A stretch of DNA of 46,255 bases from Mesobacillus zeae (GTDB taxonomy: Bacteria; Bacillota; Bacilli; Bacillales; Cytobacillaceae), in contig NZ_QWVT01000030.1 of assembly GCF_003570705.1 (NCBI RefSeq), forward strand, positions 1 to 46,255, in the 5' to 3' direction. Within the stretch, counting starts at the first letter, position 1. Every line of letters begins with the position of its first letter. Made by a program: the position numbers and the translations under genes. This document shows, piece by piece, positions 27,523-37,155 of the stretch. The notes beneath the pieces are model-generated. The model ran no database searches and was not told where the DNA came from. It saw only the letters and a list, made by a program, of their open reading frames with translations.

Positions 27523-29214
27523 ATGAAGCTGAAGTTGAATATGCAAATTTTCATATTTTTATTCGGATTATCGATACTAGCTGTTGGTATTATATCTTTT
27601 TCAAGTTATGAGATTAAATCATCAAATAGCCAAGTCAATAATTTAATAAACAAAGACTTGTTATTTTTAACGGACACGAAAGAGATTTATACTCAGGGAC
27701 TGCAACGGGGACAAGCTGTCAGAAATGTTATTCTGAATCCCAAGGATCAAAAGGCGAAAGAAAATTTTGTGCAAGCCGCTGATGAGTCTCTTAAGATCTT
27801 TGATAATTTGTCAGCTATTTCAGCTGATTATGGATTAGCAGAGCAAATAAATAAATTAAAAACCTTGACTGAGAAAGATATACAACTCCAGAAGCAAGTA
27901 ATTGCAAGTTCACAAGAAAATAAAGGTGCTGCATTAAAAATAATAAAAGACGAAGAGACTCCTGTATGGAGGACTCTTAAAGAGGATTATTTCACAGTTG
28001 AGAAAGACGTAATAAAAATTTTCGAGAAACATGAGAAAGAAAACAACCGGAAAATGGAGTTCAATTTAACGGTCATTTATATTTTATTGGGTGTTTTCGT
28101 GATTGTGGCTGTTCTTCTATTTTTTTATATGCGTAAAATTATTACCATCCCGATCACTCTCTTGAGCAAGGAGGTCAACCGTTTATCCAATGGAGATCTG
28201 ACAATCGAACCGATGGAGTCGAAAGATAAAGATGAAATAGGGATACTGATCACATCATTTAACAGGATGATTTTTGATTTTAGGAATATGGTTTCCCAGA
28301 TAAAAAGTTCAGCAGAGAATGTAGCCGCTTCATCGGAAGAATTGATGGCTGGAGCCGAACAAACTAATAGAGCAACAGAACATATCGCTTCAACAATGGA
28401 AGAATTGGCGGCAAGTACTGAGGATCAAGTAAACGGCGTCAGAGAAACTTCCTCTATCATTCATAATATGACTGATGGGTTAAAAGAAATATCTTCCCGG
28501 ACAAAAACTGTGTCCGATTTTTCAATCGGAACAAGAGACAGGTCACTGTCTGGACAGACCTCCATCACAAGGGTTACAGAACAAATGAGTTCTATCAATC
28601 AAAAGGTTGATGAACTTTCCATTCTATTAAAAGGTTTAGGCTCTCGTTCATTAGAGATAGGAAAAATAATTGAGGTAATAACCAGCATTGCGGCTCAAAC
28701 AAACTTACTCGCCCTAAATGCCGCGATTGAAGCTGCGAGGGCAGGGGAACATGGACGTGGCTTCGCAGTAGTTGCTGATGAGGTTAGAAAGCTGGCTGAA
28801 CAGTCAGCGGGTTCCGCGCAGCAGATCGCCCAATTAGTCACGTTTATCCAAACTGAAACTCAGCTGGCAGTATCTTCAATGGAGTCAGTAACAAATGAAG
28901 TTGTCCAAGGGATAGATGCAGTAAATGGAGCTGGAGATTCTTTTGAGCAGATAAAGGAGTCTGTTAATGAAGTTGTCGAACAGCTTCATGAAATTTCAAA
29001 TGCTGTTGAGCAATTAAATCAAGGGACAAATACGGTGGTTCAATCCATGAATACTGTTTCCCGGGTTGTGGAAGAGAACTCAGCAGGTTCCCAAAGTGTT
29101 TCAGCAGCAGTTGAAGAACAGCTTGCATCACTTGAAGAAATCTCCTCATCAGCATCAGATTTAGCAAACATGTCTGAAGAACTGAATGTTTCTATAGGGA
29201 AATTTAAAGTATAG
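27523..29214 (+). CDS. Methyl-accepting chemotaxis protein
   Basis: The 563-residue chemoreceptor has a first membrane helix (about 9-29), an extracytoplasmic four-helix-bundle-type sensor (about 30-180), a second helix (about 184-205), a HAMP domain (about 205-258) and the cytoplasmic signalling coiled coil, with the hairpin tip in [40 protein letters not shown] near residues 385-430. It signals to CheA/CheW. The ligand cannot be read from the sequence. GGAGG lies 7 bases before the ATG. It is monocistronic. Confidence 0.92.
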   Translation: MKLKLNMQIFIFLFGLSILAVGIISFSSYEIKSSNSQVNNLINKDLLFLTDTKEIYTQGLQRGQAVRNVILNPKDQKAKENFVQAADESLKIFDNLSAISADYGLAEQINKLKTLTEKDIQLQKQVIASSQENKGAALKIIKDEETPVWRTLKEDYFTVEKDVIKIFEKHEKENNRKMEFNLTVIYILLGVFVIVAVLLFFYMRKIITIPITLLSKEVNRLSNGDLTIEPMESKDKDEIGILITSFNRMIFDFRNMVSQIKSSAENVAASSEELMAGAEQTNRATEHIASTMEELAASTEDQVNGVRETSSIIHNMTDGLKEISSRTKTVSDFSIGTRDRSLSGQTSITRVTEQMSSINQKVDELSILLKGLGSRSLEIGKIIEVITSIAAQTNLLALNAAIEAARAGEHGRGFAVVADEVRKLAEQSAGSAQQIAQLVTFIQTETQLAVSSMESVTNEVVQGIDAVNGAGDSFEQIKESVNEVVEQLHEISNAVEQLNQGTNTVVQSMNTVSRVVEENSAGSQSVSAAVEEQLASLEEISSSASDLANMSEELNVSIGKFKV

Positions 29215-29261
29215 AACACGAAAAACTGATAGTAAATCTGGAATCTGGGTTTGCTATCTAT

Positions 29262-29360
29262 CCGAGACTATCTCCTAACAAGGGGGATAGTCTTTTTTCA
29301 ATATAAAGGAACCGCAAAAAAGATTCCGTTAAATCTAAGCCAAATTAGAGGTTTGTATAG
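29262..29360 (+). repeat. Left copy of an imperfect ~100-bp repeat
   Basis: This copy comprises a terminator (GACTATCTCC / GGGGATAGTC at 29266-29275 and 29283-29292, then TTTTTT), an AAAAAAGAT stretch and GCCAAATTAGAGGTTTGTAT (29339-29358). The same parts recur in the same order at 34035-34135, with the last 20 bases identical. The two copies flank the ilvA-like and RND genes. Confidence 0.75.
29266..29298 (+). terminator. Terminator of the chemoreceptor gene
   Basis: A 10-bp stem GACTATCTCC / GGGGATAGTC with loop TAACAAG is followed by TTTTTT. Confidence 0.88.
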
Positions 29361-29448
29361 AGAATAAAAAGGAACGATGACACGAGAGAGTATAGTTTGC
29401 TTTTTCCAGTGCATCTTAATATTGAAAAAGGGATGGAGGTTCTCGGAC

Positions 29449-30660
29449 TTGGTTACCCTAGAAGATTTAATCATTGCACGTGAAAAAATGAAGGGAATTG
29501 TTCACACAACCCCACTGGATTATTCAAAAACTTTCAGCAGCATATCGTCCAATAACGAAGTGTATTTAAAGCTTGAAAATTTGCAGAAAACCGGCTCCTT
29601 TAAAGTAAGGGGGTCTTATAATAAGCTGATTTCATTATCGAAAGAGGATTTACAGAAAGGGGTTATTGCAGCCTCCGCTGGAAATCATGCACAAGGTGTT
29701 GCCTATTCAAGCCAAATGCTAGGGATTCCTTGTACGATTGTTATGCCGAAGGGTGCTCCACTTAGCAAAGTATTAGCCACGAGGCAATATGGAGCAGAGG
29801 TGCAGCTGCAAGGTAAGGTGTTTGATGATGCTCTGGCTTATGCGCTGGAACTAAAAGAACGTATGGGAGCAACCTTTGTCCATGCTTTTGATGACGATGC
29901 TGTTATTGCTGGTCAAGGTACCGTAGGCTTGGAAATATTGGAACAGCTACCTGATGTTGAAGCGATTTTATGTCCTGTCGGAGGCGGAGGACTGATTGCA
30001 GGTCTTGCCTTGGCAGTTAAAGAGAAAAACCCAGGTATTCGTGTTTATGGTGTACAAACTCTTGCATGTCCCAGTATGAAACAGTCGTTATTAGAAAAAA
30101 AGCCTGTCATGGTGGAATCCACTCCTACTATGGCAGATGGAATTGCAGTCAGGAAACCAGGAGAGCACACCTTTGAACTTGTGCAAAAATATGTGGATGA
30201 TATTTTTTGTGTAGATGAAATGGAAATAGCTAGGACAATGCTCATGGTGTTAGAACGTAATAAGCTGCTAGTTGAAGGATCCGGTGCCAGCTCTTTAGCT
30301 GCTCTTTTATATGGAAAAGTGAATATTCATGAGAAGAAAGTGGTTGCTGTATTAAGTGGCGGAAACGTTGATATGAATTTTATTTCACGTATCATTGAAC
30401 GTGGAATGGTTGAGTCTGGAAGATATGCGAGTTTTACAATGATCTTAAAAGACAAACCAGGTGAACTGCAAAGAGTGTTGAGCTCTATTACAGAATTGGA
30501 TGCAAATGTTCAATCTGTTATTCTCCATCATGCAGGTGAGCATATTTATCCAGGGTATGCGCAACTGGAGTTATCATTAGAGACGAAGAATCATGATCAT
30601 ATTGAAGTACTAAATAAAGCGTTGAAAAACAAGGGATACGATGTGAAAAACAATTCCTGA
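29449..30660 (+). CDS. ilvA: Threonine dehydratase with C-terminal ACT-like domain
   Basis: This is a PLP-dependent threonine ammonia-lyase that gives 2-oxobutyrate and ammonia. The 403-residue product shows the PLP-lysine motif GSFKVRGSYNKL (about 48-59), SAGNHAQGVA, the phosphate-binding GGGGLIAG and LSGGNVD, then an ACT-like regulatory domain (about 325-400; FTMILKDKPGELQRVL). Length fits the short ilvA/tdcB class rather than the 500-residue biosynthetic enzyme, and no other branched-chain genes are nearby, so a catabolic role is possible. The TTG at 29449 with GGAGG upstream fits the family start better than the ATG at 29377. Confidence 0.88.
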   Translation: MVTLEDLIIAREKMKGIVHTTPLDYSKTFSSISSNNEVYLKLENLQKTGSFKVRGSYNKLISLSKEDLQKGVIAASAGNHAQGVAYSSQMLGIPCTIVMPKGAPLSKVLATRQYGAEVQLQGKVFDDALAYALELKERMGATFVHAFDDDAVIAGQGTVGLEILEQLPDVEAILCPVGGGGLIAGLALAVKEKNPGIRVYGVQTLACPSMKQSLLEKKPVMVESTPTMADGIAVRKPGEHTFELVQKYVDDIFCVDEMEIARTMLMVLERNKLLVEGSGASSLAALLYGKVNIHEKKVVAVLSGGNVDMNFISRIIERGMVESGRYASFTMILKDKPGELQRVLSSITELDANVQSVILHHAGEHIYPGYAQLELSLETKNHDHIEVLNKALKNKGYDVKNNS

Positions 30661-30730
30661 TGAATCCTTGGAAAATTAATTTTTGTTATATCCTAAACTA
30701 ATTAGTGACAGGAATAAATAAAAAATCCTA

Positions 30731-30747
30731 TTACATACCTCTAATTT
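30731..30747 (-). repeat. Inverted partial copy of the AAATTAGAGGTTTGTAT motif
   Basis: Read on the minus strand, these 17 bases are AAATTAGAGGTATGTAA, two mismatches from the 17-base motif at 29342-29358 and 34117-34133. It lies upstream of the RND gene, so the three copies precede three neighbouring genes. Confidence 0.5.
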
Positions 30748-30897
30748 CTTATTTACGAAAATTTTACCAATTTTTGATTTACTTCTTTATAAAGAACGAT
30801 TATAATTCATTTGGATTCAGTTAATCCTTTTGTGTTACAGCTCAACTATATATTTAGCAACGTACAAATTTTACTTACTTTAAAAGGGGAGATGGGT

Positions 30898-33800
30898 ATG
30901 ACGTGGCTTACAAAGTGGTCTTTTCGAAATAAGGCTGCTGTATCTCTTACGACCGTCCTGGCATTAGTTATCGGAATTATAAGTTATTTTACTTTGCCAA
31001 TGGAGTTCTTGCCGACTGCTGACAATCCACAGGTAACAGTGGTAGTTCTTGGTCAAGGCATGGATGTTGAGACAATGGCCGATACGGTGACGACTCCAAT
31101 CGAGAAGTCCGTTGCTTCTGTAAAAGGAAAGCGTGATGTATTCTCTACAACGGGAGACGGATTCTCCAAGGTAGATATTCACTTCGAAGCCGAGACAGAT
31201 ATGAAGCAAGCAAAGGATAATGTGCAAGAAGCATTGAATGGAGTCGAGCTTCCGGAAGCCACAAATAAACCCAATGTAGTCCAACTTAATACAGACATGA
31301 TTCCAATTGCTGATATTTCAATGACATTCGAGGATGGAATCACAAAAGAAAATATTAAACTGGCAGATGAAAAAATACTTCCAGCTCTTAAGGAGATTAA
31401 GGGTGTTGGAAATGTATCCATGTTCGGGAAAGCCGTAGATGAAGTTTCGATTCATCTTGATCACGAGAAACTGAAGCAGTATAATCTTCCCGCTCAAGCG
31501 GTGCTTGGCGCCTTGAAGGACCAGAATATTGCTGCTTCCGTAGGCCAGAAAACCATTGACGGGAAAGCAAGCAATATTAAAGTGGTTGGCACACTCGACA
31601 GTCTGGATGACCTGAAGGATTTACCGGTACTATCAGGAGTGAAGCTTGGGGATGTAGCTACCCTCCAAAAGGCGAATCAGGATGCAAATATTACTCGTAT
31701 CAACGGGGAAGATGCCTTACTGGCCATTATGACAAAGGATAGCAATTCCAACGCAGTGGCAATCGTGAAAGAGGTGAAAAAACAAGCCAAGGACCTTTCA
31801 AAGAAATACGATCATGCCAACGTGACTGTATTCTTTTCTACAGCTGATATGGTGGTCACCTCTGTAACCAGCATGGTGAAGGAAGTGCTGCTCGGGGCTT
31901 TATTTGCGACCATTATCATTTTATTCTTTTTAAGGAACATTCGATCGACATTCATTACGATTGTCTCGATCCCGCTATCTTTATGCATTACATTGTTTTT
32001 ACTGGCACAATCGGGCATTACCTTAAATATCTTGACAATCGGTGGCGTGGCGGTAGCAGTCGGCCGGCTGGTAGATGATAGTATCGTAGTGATAGAGAAT
32101 ATATTCCGAAGGATGCAGCATGAGAAATTTTCAGTCCAGCTCGTCATAGAGGCTACAAAGGAAGTTGCCTCGGCGATCACATCTTCAACTCTTACAACTG
32201 TGGCCGTATTCTTGCCGCTTGGATTGGTTGGGGCGGGATTAAAGGATTTCTTATTGCCGTTTGCTTTAACGGTCACTTATTCTTTACTGTCCTCTTTACT
32301 GGTGGCCTTGACAGTTGTCCCAATCATGAGTGCGGGGTTGCTGAAAAATGCAAAGCTGCCAAAGCATCGTACGCCAAAGCGATATGTTTCCATGCTGCAA
32401 TGGTCATTGAATCATAAATGGGTCATTTTGCTCGCATCTGCTTTACTGTTCCTGGGGTCAATCGGGGCCTATCTTGGCATCCCTAAAGGTGCCGTGGATA
32501 GCTCGGATGCGGAACTTGTCAACGTTTCATTGGATTATCCAAATGAAACCCCAATGGAAGAAGTCCGTAAAAATACATTGAAATTTGAAGAATTTTTGTT
32601 GGCCCAGGATGAACCTAAATCATTATATACACAACTGGGGAATAGTACGGATGCAGCTCAATTTGGGTCAGTAGAATCCCCAACGAAGGCTTCCTTTACC
32701 ATTGTCATGAAGAAGGGTGCCGATGCCCAGGAATTTATTGATAAGGTAAATGAACAGAAAAATGACTATCCAAAAGCGGAATTAGCAGCTAATTCAGGCT
32801 CCCTTACAGGCGGCAGTTCCACTGCGATTACAATCGATGTCGTAGGCGACCGAATGTCTGACATTGAGTCAACAGCCACCAGCATCGAAAAAGAAATTAA
32901 AGATATTGAAGGTGTCGAGAAAGTAGAGACGAATCAAGAAGAGAAAAAACCTGTTTATACCTTCAATGTTGATTCAACAGTGGCTAAACCCGGTGAGGTC
33001 TCACAACAGCTGGGCATGCTGCTGAATCGCATGCCGGTCGGAAGTGTCACACTCGATGGAATCAATACACCGGTATTCATGGAACCTGTCCTGAACCCCG
33101 GATCGGAACAAGATCTGGAAGGAATCATGATTTCAGCCGGACAGGATTTAGTGCCAATTACATCTGTTGCGAAGCTTAAGGTGGAAAATAAATCAACACA
33201 AGTACTTCATAAAGATGGGGAGCCTTATTTACGGGTACAGGCAACCGTCGACCCAAAACAGCTATCGGACATCTCAAAAGAAATCAACAGCAAGATACAT
33301 GGAACCAAACAAGAAGAAGGGATAGACGTACCTGATAATGTAGAAGTAATGGTAGGTGGTGCTTCCGTTCAGCAGGCGGATGATTTTACAGATTTATTTA
33401 TCACAATGATTACATCCATCGGGATTGTCTATTTAATCATGGTCATTACATTTAAAACTTTACGTGCGCCGCTTGCCATCCTGTTCTCCTTGCCGCTAGC
33501 AGCCATCGGAGCCATTCTTGGCCTATTGGTAAGCCGGATTCCGGTTGATATCACAGCCCTTCTTGGCGCATTGATGCTGATTGGAATCGTCGTTACAAAT
33601 GCCATTGTGTTAATCGACCGTGTTAAGCAAAACGAAGAAATGATGATCATGCGCGAGGCTATCCTGGAAGCAGCCGCTACCCGAATCCGGCCAATCTTAA
33701 TGACTGCGATTGCCACCATCTGCGCGATGCTGCCATTATTATTTAAAAAAGCCGAAATGGGAAGCCTTGTATCACAAAGTCTTGCGATTGTCGTTATTGG

Positions 33801-33936
33801 TGGTTTAGCGGTCTCTACTCTATTGACATTGATCGTAATTCCGGTCATTTATGAATTGTTCCACTTTAAAAAGTCTAAAAAACAGAGAATCTCTCAAGTA
33901 AAAGCACACCCTGGAGAGGAACATGTCTCAAGGTAA
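30898..33936 (+). CDS. swrC: RND-family efflux pump (SwrC/AcrB-like)
   Basis: The 1012-residue protein has the RND architecture: a first membrane helix, a large extracytoplasmic domain (about 35-325), a block of six helices with the proton-relay-containing VAVGRLVDDSIVVIENIFRRM segment (about 385-405), a second extracytoplasmic domain and six closing helices. It resembles B. subtilis SwrC (YerP), which exports surfactin-like lipopeptides and supports swarming; that substrate is inferred. I chose the ATG at 30898, 6 bases after AAGGGGAG. No membrane fusion protein gene is next to it, as expected in Firmicutes. Confidence 0.9.
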   Translation: MTWLTKWSFRNKAAVSLTTVLALVIGIISYFTLPMEFLPTADNPQVTVVVLGQGMDVETMADTVTTPIEKSVASVKGKRDVFSTTGDGFSKVDIHFEAETDMKQAKDNVQEALNGVELPEATNKPNVVQLNTDMIPIADISMTFEDGITKENIKLADEKILPALKEIKGVGNVSMFGKAVDEVSIHLDHEKLKQYNLPAQAVLGALKDQNIAASVGQKTIDGKASNIKVVGTLDSLDDLKDLPVLSGVKLGDVATLQKANQDANITRINGEDALLAIMTKDSNSNAVAIVKEVKKQAKDLSKKYDHANVTVFFSTADMVVTSVTSMVKEVLLGALFATIIILFFLRNIRSTFITIVSIPLSLCITLFLLAQSGITLNILTIGGVAVAVGRLVDDSIVVIENIFRRMQHEKFSVQLVIEATKEVASAITSSTLTTVAVFLPLGLVGAGLKDFLLPFALTVTYSLLSSLLVALTVVPIMSAGLLKNAKLPKHRTPKRYVSMLQWSLNHKWVILLASALLFLGSIGAYLGIPKGAVDSSDAELVNVSLDYPNETPMEEVRKNTLKFEEFLLAQDEPKSLYTQLGNSTDAAQFGSVESPTKASFTIVMKKGADAQEFIDKVNEQKNDYPKAELAANSGSLTGGSSTAITIDVVGDRMSDIESTATSIEKEIKDIEGVEKVETNQEEKKPVYTFNVDSTVAKPGEVSQQLGMLLNRMPVGSVTLDGINTPVFMEPVLNPGSEQDLEGIMISAGQDLVPITSVAKLKVENKSTQVLHKDGEPYLRVQATVDPKQLSDISKEINSKIHGTKQEEGIDVPDNVEVMVGGASVQQADDFTDLFITMITSIGIVYLIMVITFKTLRAPLAILFSLPLAAIGAILGLLVSRIPVDITALLGALMLIGIVVTNAIVLIDRVKQNEEMMIMREAILEAAATRIRPILMTAIATICAMLPLLFKKAEMGSLVSQSLAIVVIGGLAVSTLLTLIVIPVIYELFHFKKSKKQRISQVKAHPGEEHVSR

Positions 33937-34034
33937 AGTTTAGAGAGGGGGAGCCCTTGTGATATAGGTGCTTTCTCGTGTGTTTAAACATCCGATATAT
34001 ATAAAACTGAAAGCAATCAGGATTTGCTTTTAAT

Positions 34035-34135
34035 CCGCGGCTATCTCCTAAAAAGGGGATAGTCTTTTTTTATTCGTTTTCGTACATGACAAAAAAGATC
34101 CAAAAAAATCAAAGCCAAATTAGAGGTTTGTATGT
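34035..34135 (+). repeat. Right copy of the imperfect ~100-bp repeat
   Basis: Terminator GGCTATCTCC / GGGGATAGTC, a T-run, CAAAAAAGATCC and GCCAAATTAGAGGTTTGTAT (34114-34133) repeat the order seen at 29262-29360. The right half here reaches the leader of the sigma factor gene. Confidence 0.75.
34039..34072 (+). terminator. Terminator of the RND gene
   Basis: A 10-bp stem GGCTATCTCC / GGGGATAGTC with loop TAAAAA is followed by TTTTTTT. Confidence 0.88.
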
Positions 34136-34176
34136 CTAATAAGTGGAAGTCAAAAAAGAGAGGGGTGATTGCCGTG

Positions 34177-34695
34177 ATGCTGTTAGTGAAAAAAGCCCAA
34201 AAAGGGAATGATAAAGCCTTTTTAAAGCTCTTCCAGCAACATGAAGAAGATATTTATCGGATGGCTTATGTATATGTAAAAAATAAAGATGATGCTTTAG
34301 ATGTTGTTCAGGAAGTGGCTTATCAATCATTTAAAAAAATAAGTACATTGAAAAAACCAGAGTATTTCAAAACGTGGCTGATGAGAATTACAATCAACTG
34401 TGCAATCAATATAGTAAACAAGAACAAGAAAGTGGTTCATCTGAATGCGGATTATGATAAATTTATTGGCACGAATGATGAAGATATTCCTCTGTCTTTA
34501 TCATTGCAAGAGTTGATAGATATGTTGACAGAGGACGAAAAGAGCATTGTTTTATTAAGGTTTTACCATAACCATTCCTTCAAGGAGATTGCCGAGTTGC
34601 TGAATATTCCCCTCGGGACAGCAAAGTCGACATTGTACCGTGCGTTACATAAACTTCGCAAAGAGTATAAGGAGGGTGATATTTGTGGGAAATAA
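34177..34695 (+). CDS. ECF sigma factor, SigV-like
   Basis: The 172-residue protein has sigma region 2 (about 8-75, with DIYRMAYVYVKNKDDALDVVQEVAYQSFKKI and the -10-binding FKTWLMRITINCAIN) and region 4 (about 110-160, with LTEDEKSIVLLRFYHNHSFKEIAELLNIPLGTAKSTLYRALHKL). It directs RNA polymerase to a stress regulon and is likely held by the membrane anti-sigma encoded next. I chose the ATG at 34177 (after GAGAGGGGTG), a usual start for this class; an ATG at 34132 lies in the repeat. It overlaps the next gene by 11 bases. Confidence 0.9.
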   Translation: MLLVKKAQKGNDKAFLKLFQQHEEDIYRMAYVYVKNKDDALDVVQEVAYQSFKKISTLKKPEYFKTWLMRITINCAINIVNKNKKVVHLNADYDKFIGTNDEDIPLSLSLQELIDMLTEDEKSIVLLRFYHNHSFKEIAELLNIPLGTAKSTLYRALHKLRKEYKEGDICGK

Positions 34696-35764
34696 AATCA
34701 AGCAGGAGCTGGAAAAAATAGAAATACCAAAAGAGTTACACGAAAGGTCGATTACCGGTATTAAACAGGCAAAATCAGAGCAACCAAAAGGGAAGATTAA
34801 GCGGCCATTGGCTGTTGCGGCCATTTTGTTCGGATTGGCAGGGGCAACTGCAGGGTTTGCATTTCCAACCGCGGCTAGCAACCTTCCCTTAATCGGTAAT
34901 ATCTTTAAATTTTTGGACGAAGAATCAGGCTTTTATGATAATTATAAAGAATATTCAACTGAGCTGAACATGACGGAAGAAAGCAACGGAGTTAAAGTGA
35001 CAGTGAACGATGCGATTTTCGATGGTGAATCAGTTTCTGTGACCTATTCAATTGAAAGCAAGCAGGATTTAGGTGAAGAACCTGTGATTTTTCAGAATCT
35101 GGATATCAAAGGATCGGATGGAATGACAGGTAGTTCCCAGCTCAAGAAGATCGGTGAAAACAAATATGTAGGCATAATGACAGGAAGCAATTTCAGTAAG
35201 GATGACCCAGAAAGCGTGAAGGTTGATTGGGGCATTGACGGTATTTCAGTGCTGAATGAAGGTCATGAAAGTGAAAAAGAAATCAAAGGCAACTGGGACT
35301 TTGCATTCAAAGTAAATGCAACAGACAGCCTGAAACAGACAATCGGCAAAAGTGTAAAACAAGATGGCCTCAAGGTGAACATTGACAAAATATCCATGAC
35401 ACCAATATCTTTTGTCCTTTACTACAGCCAGGAAGTGCCTAAAAAAATTAGGGACAAGTGGCATGATGTGTCCGTTGATTTAGAAGTGAAAGATGACCGC
35501 GGAAATATCTATTCAGGTGAAGGAAACGGAGGATCTGGAAGAAATTCCTATGATATGAATTGGAGTAAAACATTTGAAAAGCTGGACCCCGAGGCAACAA
35601 AGCTAATCGTGACTCCAAAGGTTCTCTTTAGAAACTCGGAGAATTTTGGATCTGCTGAATATAAAAAAGATGGTACTGTTAAGGAAGGGAAATTGCCTAA
35701 GAAATTCAAACCAGGAAATAAAGAATTTTCGCTGGAAGACATCGTGATTGAGCTGGAGAAATAA
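34685..35764 (+). CDS. DUF4179-type membrane anti-sigma factor
   Basis: The 359-residue product has a short cytoplasmic N-terminus (about 1-38), one membrane helix (about 39-60) and a large extracytoplasmic domain of the DUF4179 (and DUF5643-like) type found beside ECF sigma genes in bacilli. It presumably sequesters the sigma factor encoded just upstream, with which it overlaps. Start is GTG at 34685 with AAGGAGGG upstream. The signal sensed is unknown. No zinc-finger HxxxCxxC motif is present. Confidence 0.83.
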   Translation: MGNKIKQELEKIEIPKELHERSITGIKQAKSEQPKGKIKRPLAVAAILFGLAGATAGFAFPTAASNLPLIGNIFKFLDEESGFYDNYKEYSTELNMTEESNGVKVTVNDAIFDGESVSVTYSIESKQDLGEEPVIFQNLDIKGSDGMTGSSQLKKIGENKYVGIMTGSNFSKDDPESVKVDWGIDGISVLNEGHESEKEIKGNWDFAFKVNATDSLKQTIGKSVKQDGLKVNIDKISMTPISFVLYYSQEVPKKIRDKWHDVSVDLEVKDDRGNIYSGEGNGGSGRNSYDMNWSKTFEKLDPEATKLIVTPKVLFRNSENFGSAEYKKDGTVKEGKLPKKFKPGNKEFSLEDIVIELEK

Positions 35765-35976
35765 TTCGAGAAACAAATGCCAAGGTTTTTATAATGAATG
35801 TAAGGACAATTAGAATGTCAATGCCGGAAACTGACAACACGGCCCGGTGCCTCTGTACCGGTTTAATCGAACATGCATAAAAGATATCAGCCGGCGTTTA
35901 GTTTTATCAGCTAAAGTTTCGATGAATAAATTTATAGTATTAGCTGAAAAACAGTTTGCACAGGTGTGAAGACATA

Positions 35977-36014
35977 AAAATCCGGCAGTCATCCCAAATG
36001 ACTGCCGGATTTTT
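35977..36014. terminator. Terminator of the M20 peptidase operon
   Basis: A 16-bp stem AAAATCCGGCAGTCAT / ATGACTGCCGGATTTT with loop CCCAA lies between the anti-sigma gene and the convergent M20 operon, with A and T runs on both sides. Confidence 0.92.
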
Positions 36015-36021
36015 ATTGTTT

Positions 36022-37143
36022 TTACCTTTTAACGGTTTCACCGATAACGGCCAATACCATTTCGGTGATTTTGGTCAGTTCTTCGAGGGAAATCCGCTCA
36101 GCAGTGGTGTGGATTTCTTCGTAGCCCACTGCCAGGTTTACTGTCGGGATACCGTAGCCTGAAATAACGTTTGCGTCGCTTCCGCCGCCGCTTCGCTCGA
36201 GCTGGCACGGACGTCCGATTTTGGCTGCTGCCCTTTGCGCAATCTGAACGACTTCATCTTCGGCTGAAAACTTGAATCCAGGATAAAGGATTTCAATCTC
36301 CACCTCGGCTCGGCCGCCCATCTCGCTCGCAGCCGTTTCAAACGCATCTTTCATTTTGCCAAGTTGCTCCTGAAGCTTTTCGTTGATCAAAGACCTTGCT
36401 TCTGCAAGGACCATGACCTCGTCACATACGACATTCAATTGTCGGCCGCCTTCGATTTTTCCAAGGTTGGCTGTCGTGTCCTCATCAATTCTTCCGAGGG
36501 ACATTTTCGCAATCGCCGCGGCGGCCATCTCGATGGCATTGATTCCTTTTTCAGGTGCCACGCCCGCATGTGCTGTTTTTCCATAAAGCGTTGCCTTGAT
36601 CTTCGCCCGAGAAGGTGCGGCGACCATGACATTGCCCACTTGGCCATGGCTGTCAATTGCAAAGCCATATTTCGCATCCAGTAATGTATGGTCAAAAGCC
36701 TTGGCGCCGACAAGTCCTGACTCTTCGCCAACCGTAATCAAGAATTGAATCTGGCCATGCGGCAGTTCTTGCTCTTTCAGCACTTTGATCGTTTCGATAA
36801 TAGCGGCTAACCCTGCCTTATCGTCAGATCCAAGGATTGTCGTTCCATCCGAATAAATGTATCCATCCCTTATTTCAGGCTTGATTCCTTTTCCGGGGAC
36901 AACTGTATCCATGTGTGATGTAAAATAAATAGGGTCTACGTTATCGCTGTTTGCGGCGAGTGTGCAGACAAGGTTATTCGCACCATGGCCTGTTTTCCCC
37001 ATGGAACCATCCTCTGCAATCGTGAGCCCCAGCGCGGCAAACTCTTTTTTCAAAAAGCGGGAGATATCTGCTTCAAATCCAGTCTCGGAATCAATTTGGA
37101 CGAGTTCAAGAAACTTTTCAATTAAACGGTCTTGGTTAATCAT
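36022..37143 (-). CDS. yqjE: M20 family metallopeptidase, YqjE/PepT-like
   Basis: The 373-residue zinc aminopeptidase-like enzyme has the M20 motifs HMDTVVPG (about 77-84), LGSDDKAGLAAII (about 103-115), the catalytic glutamates in VGEESGLVGA, and SGGGSDANVI with a terminal HTTAER. It resembles B. subtilis YqjE in length. It probably cleaves small peptides in the cytoplasm. It is the last gene of the minus-strand operon after the DcuC-type transporter and the AbgA-like hydrolase, 12 bases after the latter. Confidence 0.88.
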   Translation of the reverse strand: MINQDRLIEKFLELVQIDSETGFEADISRFLKKEFAALGLTIAEDGSMGKTGHGANNLVCTLAANSDNVDPIYFTSHMDTVVPGKGIKPEIRDGYIYSDGTTILGSDDKAGLAAIIETIKVLKEQELPHGQIQFLITVGEESGLVGAKAFDHTLLDAKYGFAIDSHGQVGNVMVAAPSRAKIKATLYGKTAHAGVAPEKGINAIEMAAAAIAKMSLGRIDEDTTANLGKIEGGRQLNVVCDEVMVLAEARSLINEKLQEQLGKMKDAFETAASEMGGRAEVEIEILYPGFKFSAEDEVVQIAQRAAAKIGRPCQLERSGGGSDANVISGYGIPTVNLAVGYEEIHTTAERISLEELTKITEMVLAVIGETVKR

Positions 37144-37155
37144 GGCTGCCCCCTA

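Noticed and set aside
31812-32276. Minus-strand open frame of 154 codons inside the RND gene
   Set aside because: It is a shadow of the conserved efflux pump reading frame with no recognisable domain or start signal.
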